Positions 1 through 10,960 of a DNA stretch of 64,000 nucleotides are shown piece after piece. Positions within the stretch are counted from its first letter, which is position 1. Each line of letters begins with the position of its first letter. Source of the stretch: Serripes groenlandicus (taxonomy: Eukaryota > Mollusca > Bivalvia > Cardiida > Cardiidae). The stretch covers positions 56,238,456 through 56,302,455 of the forward strand of contig JASEVX010000013.1 of NCBI GenBank assembly GCA_031761405.1, in the 5' to 3' direction. Under the pieces are notes generated by a model. The model was not told where the DNA came from. It did no database searches and saw only the letters and a list, made by a program, of their open reading frames with translations. The translations under genes and the position numbers were made by a program.

Positions 1-1740
1 AAGAACCATATTGTTAACCCTTTGTCTTCTGAAACCGATTTTATGAAACATGTTCCACCAGTATATAGTTATACCAGCCGTCTGACCAGTCTCTCTACAG
101 TTGGCTCAAATCAACAGTTTCATCTTGATATTCCCTGAATTGGCAATGGTCTCTTCCAAATGCAAAGGTGGACACTTCCATTTTAGAGAGTCAGTATTGA
201 AAAGGTTAATATTTGTTTACATGACGTTTAGTTAGATTTCCGTTAATCGATTTTACCTCCTCTAAACAGACACTTCAAAACAGTCATGACTCAACTAGGT
301 TTGGGCGGTGTGTTGTATTTCATGTTCTTAAATCCTTATTGTGGCCTCAAACTGGGTGATAAAAACAATCACGAATATTCCTAACTGACATTTTTAATTA
401 TTAGTGTAGTGGTTTGAATGGTGTATTCACGAGTCCTTGGTTAAGTAACGTTCATGTTAATAAACATACTGGTCTCAGTAAATAAGATGATTTTTTTGAG
501 TACCAACAGCATAGTTTAATACTGTTCATCATACTACACTATTTTGGTAAAGTGACTGGCTTAATCGAGAGAGTTACTCCCCTTGAAATCGATACTATTT
601 ACACTAACCTTTTCTGACCTGGTATTTAGGCTATATGGATTTATATAGGGACAGATCTTTAAAATTGATATAAAGTCATTAATTTTTTGATGACAATATA
701 TTATAAGTTTTTTTCTATAAGGTCAATATGTCTGCTTTCATTTAATGTAAAGATATAAAAAATAGATTAACTGCCTGATACTTCCATTTTTGATTTTAAT
801 AGACAACATGCATTCCTTCTTTATTCCATGTAAATTATTGGAAAATCGCGAATTTTTTATTTTTAAGTCCATTTTTACCGTATTTCCTATTTTCTAAGGA
901 AATTTTATAAGTTATAATCGGAGAGTCTATTTTTAATTCTTTTTAGTCATACAAATTTCAAACAAATATGTTTATGTCTTGATACTTCCATTTTCATTTA
1001 AAAATGCAGAAAACGCCTAAAAATGTAAAAATGAATTTTATGTCCGGATCGCGAATTTTCCGGATTAACGGCGTCCGATTTAACGAGGCTCGACTGTATC
1101 TGGTAATGACTAGATCTATTTTGATCGCTTACTAATGTCGTGTATGTAGATAGGTGGGTGGGGTGCGAATGCGAAAATGAACTTGTTCCAGCTTTTATAT
1201 ATTCAAAGACCTAATATGATTACAAAACGTATTAGGAAAAGAACAATTTAACAGTGCATGGAAAAAAATAAATTAAAGCAATGACTAATTAAACAACTTG
1301 TCACCTGTGAATTTGAAGTGTCCATTTTCATGTGTCTTGATAATGACAATTGTTTTTACAACAAAGAGATTTAAGTAATATGTTATTATGACAGTATATA
1401 AAAACCGCCGTTACCAATTACCAAGTGTTAAAGACTGATTAGCCAGAGTCTTGTCCGACAAATAAATGTTTGCAAATAATCGATATACAGATATCGAGCA
1501 GAGTAATGTTAAGATCACCTGCGGGCTAAGTATGAAATCGAATACGTCATTAAATCTGTTTACAAATAATCGATAAATACAAATATAGGAGCGTAACCGA
1601 AGGGCCACAACTCAATTATCGATTTTTGACTTAATCGAAGGCCTGGGAAAGGGACGCAATTCCTGCAAATCTTCATAAATAGTGCCACATGTTAGTAATC
1701 AAATATATATTTTTAAGCAAGATTTAATATTTTAATCAGG
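1..1740. other. AT-rich non-coding flank, no gene seen
   Basis: I see no supported gene here. Short open frames are AT-rich and resemble no family I recognise. The only structure picked out is a transposon-end-like sequence near 1041-1096 (listed separately) and two similar stretches near 1470 and 1560 sharing the motif CAAATAATCGATA. Confidence 0.5.
1041..1096 (-). mobile_element. pogo/Tigger-like terminal inverted repeat (one end)
   Basis: Read on the minus strand from 1096 the sequence starts CAGTCGAGCCTCGTTAAATC and continues with GGACGCCGTTAATCCGG. This is the style of end seen on pogo/Tigger-type DNA transposons and their MITEs, which insert at TA. A TA follows immediately at 1097-1098. 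I could not find the matching left end, so this may be a truncated copy. The family assignment is by style only. Confidence 0.35.
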
Positions 1741-1742
1741 AA

Positions 1743-2056
<314 letters not shown>

Positions 2057-2287
2057 AAGTATTTGTTTTGTTTTATGGGGTTTTATGCCGCTTTCAACAT
2101 TATTTCAGTTATATCATGGCGACAGCTCACTTATTCATGATCCCTGGGTAAACGAACCAGTACTAGGCTAGAAAATGTACCCTGCCCAAGGGCACTCCAC
2201 CATGACCGTAGTGCCGCGACTGGGGATTGAACCCGGGATAGACGGTTTCAAATCCCCGACGCTAACCACTCGACCACTGAGGATTCC
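2057..2287 (-). mobile_element. tRNA-derived SINE, family 2, nearly complete
   Basis: On the minus strand it starts with a tRNA-like head: an A-box-like stretch GTGGTCGAGTGGTTAGCG, then a B-box-like GGGTTCAATCCC. A unique body follows, then the 3' tail ATGATATAACTGAAATAATG and TTGAAAGCGGCATAAAACC. The octamer TGGAAGCA flanks it at 2049-2056 and 2288-2295 and is a plausible target-site duplication, although it also matches satellite sequence. Related copies or pieces lie at 16810-16955, 48158-48210 and 54845-54975. It is a SINE head and not a functional tRNA gene, because the cloverleaf is imperfect and SINE body follows. Confidence 0.75.
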
Positions 2288-3865
2288 TGGAAGCAGAATA
2301 AACAACGTTCTGAATGTTGTAGCTATCATACTGTTGAAAGCAGAGTAAATATCATTACAAGTGGTGTAACTATAAAACTGTTGAACGTGGTGAACAGACC
2401 AATCCGGGTTGTGTCTCTACATTACTGTTGAAAGCAGAGTAAACACCAATCTGAATGGTGAGGCTATAGTTATGTTGAAGACAGAGAACACACCATTCTC
2501 AGTGGTGTATTTTGTACTGTAAAGAGCAGAGAACACACGATTCTTAGTGGTGTAACTTTAATACTTTAATACTGTTAAAATCAGAGAACAAACCATTTTC
2601 AGTGGTGAAACCATAACACTTTTGAAATAGAGACTAAACCATTCTGAGTTGTGTAAATATAACACAGTTGAAAGTAGAGAAGACACATTTCTGATGTAAA
2701 GTTATAATTGACTAACTTTCTCTATGACACATTTTGACAGTCGTAGTTTACGTGTACATAGTTATAATTGATCAGTTTGACAAATAATTAATTGACTGAC
2801 TACTTTTAACTTATAGTATTTAAATTATTATGGGTTATAACACTATACTACTGTTAACGGGAGAGTAAATAACATTATAATTATTTTGAGTGTAGAGAAT
2901 ATAGGTGTCTTGGTTATATAACTAATACTATTGAAAGTAAAGTATTCACAATTATGGGTTATATAACTATAATATAGTTAAAGTTGAGTACAAACCATCT
3001 GGATTATATATAACTTTTATTGACAGTTAAAGTAGAGTATACACCAATCTGGATCATATAACTATAATACATTTGAAAGTAGAGTATACACCATCCTGGG
3101 TTATATAACTATAATACAGTTGAAAGTAGAGTATACACCATCCTGGGTTATATAACTAAAATACAGTTAAAGTAGAGTATACACCATTCTGGGTTATATA
3201 ACTAAAATACAGTTAAAGTAGAGTACACACCATTCTGGATTATATATAACTATAATACAGTTAAAGTAGAGTACACACTATTCTGGATTATTTGACTATA
3301 ATTGTGTTAAAGTAGAGTATACACCTTTCTGGAGTATATGACTATAATATATTTAAAGTAGAGTATACACCATCCTGAGTTATATAACTATTATACAGTT
3401 AAAGTAGAGTATACACCATTCTGGATTATATGACTATAATAGAGTTAAAGAAGAGTATACATCATTCTGGGTTATATGACTATTATACAGTTAAAGTAGA
3501 GTATACACCATCCTGAGTGCTATAAGTATAAAACTGTTGAAAGTAGAGTATACACCATTCTGGGTTATTTGACTATTATACAGTTAAAGTAGAGTATACA
3601 CCATCCTGAGTTATATGGCTATTATACAGTTAAAGAAGAGTATACACCATCCTGAGTTATATGGCTATTATGCAGTTAAAGAAGAGTATACACCATTCTG
3701 GATTATATGACTATTATACAGTTAAAGTAGAGTATACACCATCCTGAGTGCTATAAGTATAATACTGTTGAACGTAGAGTATACACCATTCTGGGTTATA
3801 TGACTATTATACAGTTAAAGTAGAGTATACACAATCCTGAGTGCTATAAATATAAAACTGAAGAA
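2288..3865 (+). repeat. 46/47-bp satellite array A1
   Basis: Tandem monomers of about 46 bp whose typical blocks are ACACCATTCTGGGTTATAT, AACTATAATACAGTTAAAG and TAGAGTAT. The left part (2288-2700) is closer to the 47-bp GTGTAAC type. The stretch 2700-2860 is degenerate. The right part (2860-3865) is homogeneous and is a local subfamily with TATATAACT in place of GGTGTAACT. This is the same satellite as the arrays near 30.5, 42.6, 46.0, 52.8, 54.1, 58.9 and 60.6 kb, in the same orientation. Confidence 0.92.
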
Positions 3866-4150
3866 AAAGAGTCTGTATGCGTGTTTGTGAGAAAGAGAGA
3901 TGAAGAGATAAAGATGGAGAGAGAGAGACAGAGACAGAGGGAGAAACAGGCAGACTCACAGACATAGGGAGACATAGATACACATATATATGGAGAGAGA
4001 GAAAGAGAAAGAGTAAGAGAGAGACAGATAGACAGATAACCAGATAGAAAAATAAAGAAAAAGATAGACATACATAATACATACAGAGAGACAGAAAGAC
4101 GGACATACATACATACATATGCACAGAGAGAGAGAGAGAGGCAGAGAACA
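3866..4150. repeat. purine-rich GA/GACA simple-sequence tract
   Basis: Imperfect GA, GACA and CATA repeats that replace the AGAG position of the satellite monomer at the right edge of array A1. Open frames in it encode only Ser/Leu/Cys-rich low-complexity peptides and are not genes. Confidence 0.85.
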
Positions 4151-4626
4151 GAGAACGCAGTTATATAACTGTAAGTTTATTGACATTCACTTGAGACGTT
4201 TAGACAGACTTAATATTTTGTTATTTTCCCGTAGATTGTACCACTATATGTGTCAGGAATATACAGCATAAGATGTGCAAGAGTCGTTACGATTGATTGA
4301 TTATTTGGTGTTTCAACTGAATCACTTATATCAGAGATATTGAGGGCATCAATCACTTCCAATTTTAAAATAATTGGCATAACCCGACCGATAATTGAAC
4401 CTACGACCTCTCGCGCACGAGTCGGATGATTTAATTCTACATCACTGAGGCTGAACAAATCATTACGAATTTCGTCTTAGAATTGTTATAACTCCATGTT
4501 GTGATTGAAATGAATTCATATAGCTATACATCTTCAATATACTTTTTAATTGACTTTGGAACTTTGTTTTTAAACTTAATTTAAAGGCCCAGTCCATGCA
4601 AAACCTAATTTTTAGTGCAGGATTAT
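4151..4626 (+). other. 5' flank / probable 3' part of an intron before cGLR-1
   Basis: Non-coding. Several blocks match the region before cGLR-2 (25400-25620): the motif TGTCAGGAA..ATAC.GCATAAGATGTGC, then a block around TTGACTTTGGAAC, then ..CATGCAA just before the splice site. The same kind of match exists upstream of cGLR-3. The duplication that produced the paralogues therefore included this upstream DNA. A promoter is not recognisable here. Confidence 0.55.
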
Positions 4627-4640
4627 GTTATTTATTACAG
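4627..4640 (+). promoter_or_regulatory. predicted 3' splice acceptor of cGLR-1 coding exon
   Basis: The sequence GTTATTTATTACAG ends in AG at 4639-4640, with the conserved A.AGACGA.A.ATGGAC following. Equivalent TATTACAG sites stand 11 bases before the ATG in cGLR-2 (AG at 25622-25623) and cGLR-3 (AG at 62793-62794). Three-way conservation at this exact spot argues that the coding exon begins at 4641. Confidence 0.7.
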
Positions 4641-4651
4641 ATAGACGAGAA

Positions 4652-6781
4652 ATGGACAATGCCAATGAAGATTTGTCTAAGCGTCTGCATGAAGTACTTG
4701 ATGTTATAGGCGCATCTGAGTACACCAGTAAGAAATACTGGGAGTTTGCTATGTTTCAAGAGATAACAGCCACGCTTGAAGCTCAATTTTATAATCAAAA
4801 GTCCAAACAAGTATCATGGTATCAAGTCGGGAGTACTTGCGAAGGGACAACTACACCCGGTCTAAGTTCTGATATTGATATGATATATTGTAGCGAAGGC
4901 TGGCCTGTTGTAGAGAATTTAGTCGAGGCTAAAAAACACGGAACATCTTGCCTTATTTTAAATGATGAAGTCACCAAACCTGGATATGTTTGTCTTCAGA
5001 TGGTTGAAGATCAACTTCCGCTTTCAGCTGGAATACGCGATGTATCAAAAGAAAGTGGGTTTATGATCAATTGGAAAGGTAAACTATGTTTAAAACATCG
5101 AAACTCGACTGCCGGACAAAACACCTCACGGAACGGTCCAGCGGACACGTTTCCGGCGGGACATGGTTGTTATCCAATGGATAGGGTATATGCATTACGG
5201 TGTCGACAAATACCGAAATCGGCAAATGACTGGTTGCACAGGACACGACAGTACGACTGGCCATCACAGAAACAACTTAGGGCAATGGGTTCATACAGTT
5301 GCTTCCTTGTTGGTGTTGGACATCCTCATAGTGACAATAAGTCTTTCGAATGGCGAATTTCCTTCTCACTTCAAGAACGTGACCTCATGTCAAGTCTGAA
5401 CGAAACACAACAAAAGTGTTACATTCTCCTCAAGATGATTAAGAAAGATATCATAGAATCAAACGCCGGCGATTCGATCTCATCATACCATTGTAAAACA
5501 AGTTTGTTCTATACAATTGAAAATTCCCAAAGACATATTTGGAAGGATGGCAACCTAATACTTTGTGTACGGCTTTGTCTTATACGTATATTTAATTGGG
5601 TAAAGGCAAAAAAGTGTCCCAATTACTTCATTCCAGAAGAAAATATGTTTGATAAACTCAGCCCCATAACCTTGAAAACGATAGAAAATATTTTAATCGG
5701 CATTATCGATAGTGGTGTCAACTTTCTATATTCACTTAATTGTGATAATGTAGGTGAACTGCTTAAATCTGAAATGTGTGGTTCTGAACTGCTATGTATT
5801 GACAACACGAACAGACGTGTAGTCTTTGGGAGTATTACAAGGAACATATACAAAGTAAGGAACACCTTTTTGGGACATATTAATTTATCGTTTAACACAA
5901 ATACCGGTTATGTGAATGGGGTCATGCAAATGTTGCTCTATCTACAAAATACGAACCATGTCACAGAACATACCACGAGAGAAGTAATAATGGCATTTGA
6001 TTCTTTAATTCCACATATACAATTACAATATGAACAATGTATGTTTGACCAGTACTTGTCACGAGGAGATTTGTTCCGTCTGTGGTATAAAACATTTTCA
6101 AAAGTAATCTCAGAATCTAGTTCAGACTATGACCTGATATCGTCAAAGTTGTCTTTAGCATCTTTATATATTCAATCTGAACAGCTTCAAGAGGAATGTC
6201 AGTGTATTCTAATGTCATGTGAAAATAGTTTAGAACCTTATGTGATATCTGTGTGTGCATGCCGCGATTATGTATTTCAATCAAATTTAGATCTCGCTGA
6301 AAAACTACGATTTACTGACATGTCAAGCAAATACTTCAGACGTCATTGTACCACAGGCTGTATGGTATTTCATGCATCTCAAGTCGGTCTTGTCCATGCA
6401 GCTCTTCACTACGAGTTGTTCCGAACTGTGTATACAAAACCGGGCTCAGAAATCAAAAAGATTGAGGATAACTGGTTAAATTGGATTACTGTAGATTCAC
6501 AAATATATTTGTATTTTCTACAATATTTACTTCATTCTCAAAACAAGAAAGAGGCGCAAAAAGAAACAGCTGTGCAGAAACTAGGGCACGTTCTGAACAC
6601 GGACCACAATCTTGGACATAAAGAAACATCGTTGAACCTGAGCGGATGGATACTTTTACAGGGAAATGATGTACCAGGAGCATGGAGATTATTTTGTATG
6701 TCATGGAAGGTCAGCCCCTTTAAAAATGCAGCTAAATGGCACATGTTAATATTACTGGGCGAAGTCATAAAGGGAAAATAG
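4652..6781 (+). CDS. Mab-21 domain cGAS-like receptor (cGLR-1)
   Basis: Predicted nucleotidyltransferase of the Mab-21/cGAS-like family, 709 residues from the ATG at 4652. Seen: Gly60-Ser61 and the acidic pair Asp74-X-Asp76 (core SSDIDM); third candidate metal ligand Asp177 in DRVYAL; Mab-21 blocks WPSQ (from 203), GHPHS (223-227), EWRISFSLQERDL (from 233), SSYHCKT (277-283) and PNYFIP (323-328). Residues about 350-709 form a helical C-terminal region with a TPR-like segment near 664-689. No signal peptide, membrane segment or cGAS-type zinc thumb is evident. Family knowledge: active cGLRs detect a ligand such as double-stranded RNA and make a cyclic dinucleotide for STING; some Mab-21 members are inactive. 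The frame is open back to an ATG at 4625, but that part lies across the splice acceptor, so I chose 4652, which gives the same numbering as its paralogues. No intron interrupts the CDS. Family is sure; sensing role is inference. Confidence 0.9.
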   Translation: MDNANEDLSKRLHEVLDVIGASEYTSKKYWEFAMFQEITATLEAQFYNQKSKQVSWYQVGSTCEGTTTPGLSSDIDMIYCSEGWPVVENLVEAKKHGTSCLILNDEVTKPGYVCLQMVEDQLPLSAGIRDVSKESGFMINWKGKLCLKHRNSTAGQNTSRNGPADTFPAGHGCYPMDRVYALRCRQIPKSANDWLHRTRQYDWPSQKQLRAMGSYSCFLVGVGHPHSDNKSFEWRISFSLQERDLMSSLNETQQKCYILLKMIKKDIIESNAGDSISSYHCKTSLFYTIENSQRHIWKDGNLILCVRLCLIRIFNWVKAKKCPNYFIPEENMFDKLSPITLKTIENILIGIIDSGVNFLYSLNCDNVGELLKSEMCGSELLCIDNTNRRVVFGSITRNIYKVRNTFLGHINLSFNTNTGYVNGVMQMLLYLQNTNHVTEHTTREVIMAFDSLIPHIQLQYEQCMFDQYLSRGDLFRLWYKTFSKVISESSSDYDLISSKLSLASLYIQSEQLQEECQCILMSCENSLEPYVISVCACRDYVFQSNLDLAEKLRFTDMSSKYFRRHCTTGCMVFHASQVGLVHAALHYELFRTVYTKPGSEIKKIEDNWLNWITVDSQIYLYFLQYLLHSQNKKEAQKETAVQKLGHVLNTDHNLGHKETSLNLSGWILLQGNDVPGAWRLFCMSWKVSPFKNAAKWHMLILLGEVIKGK

Positions 6782-6801
6782 GTGTTTCATGATGGAAATC
6801 A

Positions 6802-6807
6802 AATAAA
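6802..6807 (+). terminator. candidate polyadenylation signal of cGLR-1
   Basis: AATAAA stands about 20 bases after the TAG stop (6779-6781). If used, the 3' untranslated region would be very short. No equally clear signal was seen after cGLR-2. Confidence 0.4.
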
Positions 6808-6839
6808 TTGAATATATATCGGTGTTTTAACAGTTTCCA

Positions 6840-7135
6840 TCCAGTATGTCTCATTTATATGAGCAGATGATGCCAAATCGACAGTAAGACCTCAAATACC
6901 GAGCTTGAATCGGACCAGGGCTGTTATGATGCCAGTTTGATAGTAAAGCCCCGGATCGCATGACCTAATAGTACGATATTCATTAAATTGCTAATTGCCT
7001 CAAGGCTAGGAAATGTGCATTTGTCGAATACGGCGTTAAATTCCAATCAACCAACTCAGCCAAATATATCAAGCAATGTTCAACGGCTCTCCTACTTGAC
7101 CATCGCGAGCAGGACTTGAACACGGGACTGTTATT
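6840..7135. mobile_element. SINE-like fragments
   Basis: Contains a tail-like stretch near 7025-7050 (TACGGCGTTAAATTCCAATC) on the plus strand. A tRNA-head-like piece follows on the minus strand near 7100-7125 (AGGACTTGAACACGGGAC, resembling a B box in reverse). Probably remnants of two insertions. The exact ends are not clear. Confidence 0.4.
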
Positions 7136-7900
7136 TTGTGTATGCTACAAATTTCTTCTTGTAGCCTAATATATACGTCCCGTTGGCATACATCAATACC
7201 ACTGCATGTATAGCACAGTTAACATCGATAAAACTAACGTTTTGCTAAAATACATTCAAATGAATCAATATATTTAAGCAACATATTTGATATATTTTGA
7301 TCTTACTAATAACACGGAGGAAATGATGTTTGCAAAATTTACAAATACAATTTAATGAATGTGTCTATCTATCTCAATGTTTACGAATGTATCATCCTTA
7401 TAACCCATCTTGTTTTTGTTAACTTAACATAGAGGTTTAGTAAAGCATGATCGAAAAGACTAAAAAGAAATTCACTTATTCACGAGATGCATGATTCTCC
7501 AATACTTTTCCCCATCATTGCCATTGCTATTCAAATATTTAATGTGTTTATATTTGCGTCGAAGTAGAACACAAAACTATGTGTTTAGGACTACTTGTTT
7601 ACTTTCTTCACTGTTCCATACCTCTAGGTTACTCCATCGTACGTTAGATACAAAACTGTGAAAAACCAGCACAAGGGTAAATAAACAAATGCATTTAAAT
7701 TGTTGTGTCCGTGTTACTAGTCAAGAAATAAGACACTCCATATTTTGTTTAGATACATAAAGTTTTTTCTTTCTAGTTAGCAAAACTATAGGCTTATTTA
7801 TTTTCGATGTAAAATATGCTATACGACACCGTCGTGAATGTTCGTATCTGGATCTTGTTTTTAATCATTTTATTGCATGTCGTAGTAGGTGAAGGGTGAT
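7136..7900. other. non-coding, nothing recognised
   Basis: AT-rich sequence without a convincing frame or repeat. Confidence 0.4.
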
Positions 7901-8235
7901 ATAAAAGTGATATAGATTACTGTTCATAATGACAGTGGAATAAAAGAATATTAACAAGGATTCCGTATCTATCTTTTACCGTTGGAAGTGCTCCGAATAA
8001 TGTATTCATGTACGGTCAATTACTTTTCACTAATGATGTTCGTCAAATAGCATACAACAATTGCATATAAAAGTGATATAGATTACTGTTCATACTGACA
8101 GTGGAATAAAATAATATTAACAAGGATTCCGTATCTATCTTTTACCGTTGGAAGTGCTCCGAATAATGTATTCATGTCTCCACGGTCAATTACTTTTCAC
8201 TAATGATGTTCGTCAAATAACATACAACAATTGCA
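7901..8235 (+). repeat. 166-bp direct tandem duplication
   Basis: Two adjacent, almost identical copies, starting at 7901 and 8067, each beginning ATAAAAGTGATATAGATTAC. They differ by a few substitutions and a small insertion (CTCC) in the second copy, so the duplication is recent. Confidence 0.93.
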
Positions 8236-9140
8236 TAAGAAAGAATAAGCTTTTATAATTTCAATACGCCGTGTCATATGATTAAGGGTCTCTCCGTTAC
8301 GTGATCATATAAAAGTAACTTGACGCAGCTAATCGGACTACAGTTCTAGTGTTGTTGTTGAAATATATATTATGTCTGAATTACATGTAGACCACAGTGA
8401 CAGCTTTAGTGAGACTTTGCGGATGCGCGACTTCCTTACGAGATCGGTATTTATAAACAGTATCATTTCTAGACAATGTTCGTATGAAATCGGTCTTTAT
8501 AATTAACTATGTAAAGGCACAGCCATTTCTCTAAGAAGTCGTACGAAATCTGTATTGTTTAATAGACGTGACCAACAAGGCCGCTATCAATTTCGATCTA
8601 TAACAACCTCACACAAGGGATGAATTACACGAGATATCTTGATTTATTTTCATTCAACTTTAGAATTTAGCAATAAAGACATTATGTATGAAGTATCGAA
8701 ATATATTTTCTGAACAAATTTACATGATATAATCTATAATTTCACATTAGAAACATTTATCTATTTGTTTTATAATATTAAATTATTATCCTGAAACTAG
8801 GAGTGAACTTTCAACACAGTGTAGAACACATTGCGATTAATCACATTTCCACAGGTTATCTACTGCAATTGTCTCAAAAGCCATATATAACTACTTCATC
8901 GAAAAGGTTAAATTATGTTGTCAGGACTGTACAAGTTTCACTGTCAGTGTCGTTTGATTGTATTATATTGTTCTATTTTGTGACTTAAATTGTTGAAATA
9001 AATATGTCTATATCGTTACAGATTTCGTTAAGTCCATAATGGTTGGTTTCCTTGAGCACATTGTCCCATCTGTTTTCACTGTTTATTGACGCAACCAAAA
9101 ACATGTCTACCCTACGCGACTCAAATGCAATTGAAAATCA
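8236..9140. other. non-coding, nothing firm
   Basis: A TATAAAAG motif at 8308-8315 could be a core promoter element, but the same string also occurs in the 166-bp duplication and no gene starts nearby. A 61-codon open frame at 8803-8988 shows no family features. Confidence 0.3.
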
Positions 9141-9665
9141 CGTAACAAATATGACAACCGATATCATATAGTGTGTAAATACATTTGGAATAATGCAACA
9201 AATATGAAAACTGATGTCATACAGTGTGTAAATACATTAAGAATGACGTAACAAATATGACAACCGATGTCATACAGTGTGTAAATACATTAAAAATAAC
9301 GTAACAAATATGAAAACTGATATCATACAGTGTGTAATTACACTAAGAATAATGTAACGAATATGACAACCGATACCATACAGTGTGTAATTACACTAAG
9401 AATAATGTAACGAATATGACAACCGATATCATACAGTGTGTAACTACATTAAGAATAACGTAACAAATATGAAAACTGATATGATACAGTGTGTAATTAC
9501 ACTAAGAATAATGTAACAAATATGACAACCGACATCATATAGTGTGTAAATACATTAAGAATAACGTAACGAATATGACAACCGATACCATACAGTGTGT
9601 ATCTACACTAAGAATAATGTAACGAATACGACAACCGATATCATACGGTGTGTAAATACATTGAA
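9141..9665 (+). repeat. 53-bp tandem repeat array
   Basis: About ten copies with a 52-53 bp period. Blocks: GTAACAAATATGACAACCG, ATATCATACAGTGTG and TAAATACATTAAGAATAA. Neighbouring copies differ by scattered substitutions (GACAACCG versus GAAAACTG), with two types partly alternating. Confidence 0.93.
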
Positions 9666-9689
9666 AGTTTTAAAAATCCTTATTTATAG

Positions 9690-9870
9690 TAAAACACACA
9701 AAGACGTGAAAGACAGTTATGTATTGATAGAGCGTCGGTTTGCATTACTTAAAGTACCTGGTTCAAATCCCGTGATTAATGTACACGTGCTACTTGTTTT
9801 GATTTATCAGATATAACGGCGCGACAACTGGTTAAATACCAAGGAAGCAGATATCAAGAGAGATTTATAA
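9690..9870 (+). mobile_element. tRNA-headed SINE, family 3
   Basis: Head-like sequence GATAGAGCGTCGGTTTGC, then a B-box-like GGTTCAAATCCC, and a body ending near TGTTGTACTATAAATAATG. Similar copies lie at about 21860-22050 and 28035-28240. All begin with a similar AGCGT head and all follow within a few kb of, or precede, a cGLR or its duplicated flank. Confidence 0.5.
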
Positions 9871-9954
9871 GTGTTGTACTATAAATAATGTTAAACTAAA
9901 AAAAATTGCAACATTCTGAATCACATTGTCTTATTATTTTAATTAGAAAGCTAT

Positions 9955-10330
9955 GAACTAGATACTAATTTGTATCGATCATCAGAAAGAATGAACGGCC
10001 GAGTCGGGCTGGGACTCAAGTGGACGATCCTTGAATAGAAAATAGCCATCGTTGTTAGCTGAACTTTCGCGGCTCTACAGACATGGTACAGCATTTCTCA
10101 ATAACCTTATTCGATGATGAAATGGTATGGTTTGGAACAGTAAAATTGCAAGATATGACTTCGCAAAGGCAAATAAAAAAAATCTGCGTCCTTCATGGTC
10201 GTAAAGTCCTTAGTGTCCGTTTTTCCGTGACGCAATACGTATAGCGGTGTGCTATGATTAAAATACGTGTTATTTGACCCTATATATAACACACCATGAC
10301 CAGGCATACGTTCATTTAACACTGGAACCC
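9955..10330 (-). repeat. interspersed SINE-related segment (copy 1)
   Basis: Starts with a SINE-core-like stretch (AATGAACGGCCGAG) and continues with blocks such as GATATGACTTCGCA and GTGTGCTATG. Related copies lie at about 12900-13110, 22395-22620, 28275-28560, 32005-32230 and 32820-33050. Open frames in it are short and not conserved. Confidence 0.5.
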
Positions 10331-10960
10331 AACACTATTTCTGTATTTTTATGTGAGAGGTGTTCGTGTCACGTGAAACTAAAGTAAACCAGAGGTGCTG
10401 CATAGGCAGACAATTACTGAACGGATTAACCACTTTCAGCTACGACATTGAAAATATCAATTGTACTTTGAAAAATTTCTATAAATGAAAGTATAATTAT
10501 TGAAAAAAGTGTACTTCACTTACATTACACGCACAGTCTTATGATTTGCTTAGATATGCCTCGCAATCATCAGTCAGATCAGATTATTCAATGCTTATTT
10601 TAGAAATTCAAGTTTTAACATTATCTCACAGTATTTGGTTAAATTCAAATTTAAGTTAACAAAATGTATCAACACTTTTAGGAACTTGCCTATTACGTTG
10701 TGCAACATAATGCATTACAATTATATATGCATGTCGTCATTTCCGTCGACAAATGTATCCCTTTGTAAACACATCTGGTTCCATGGACAGTAGTATAGAC
10801 GATATATGATACGGATCTCCGTTCATCGATTTATTGTTAAAACATGGTATACGGTTTTAATGTTTCATTTGGGTTTTCGACGTTTCCAAAGTTAGTTCAA
10901 TTATACCTGTTCACAAAGTGCTCAAGGTGAGCTATTGGGATCGCCATCTTTTTCTTCATC
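10331..10960. other. non-coding, nothing recognised
   Basis: No convincing frame, RNA or repeat. Confidence 0.4.

Noticed and set aside
4625..4651. Upstream ATG as start of cGLR-1 (and 25590 for cGLR-2)
   Set aside because: The stretch spans the conserved TATTACAG acceptor and is not conserved as protein; the three paralogues align from the ATG after the acceptor.
5163..5399. Open frames overlapping cGLR-1 and cGLR-2 in other frames (for example 5163-5399 +, 5623-5898 -, 27446-27721 -)
   Set aside because: Shadows of the Mab-21 coding sequence; equivalent minus-strand shadows recur at the same place in paralogues because the DNA is conserved for the real frame.
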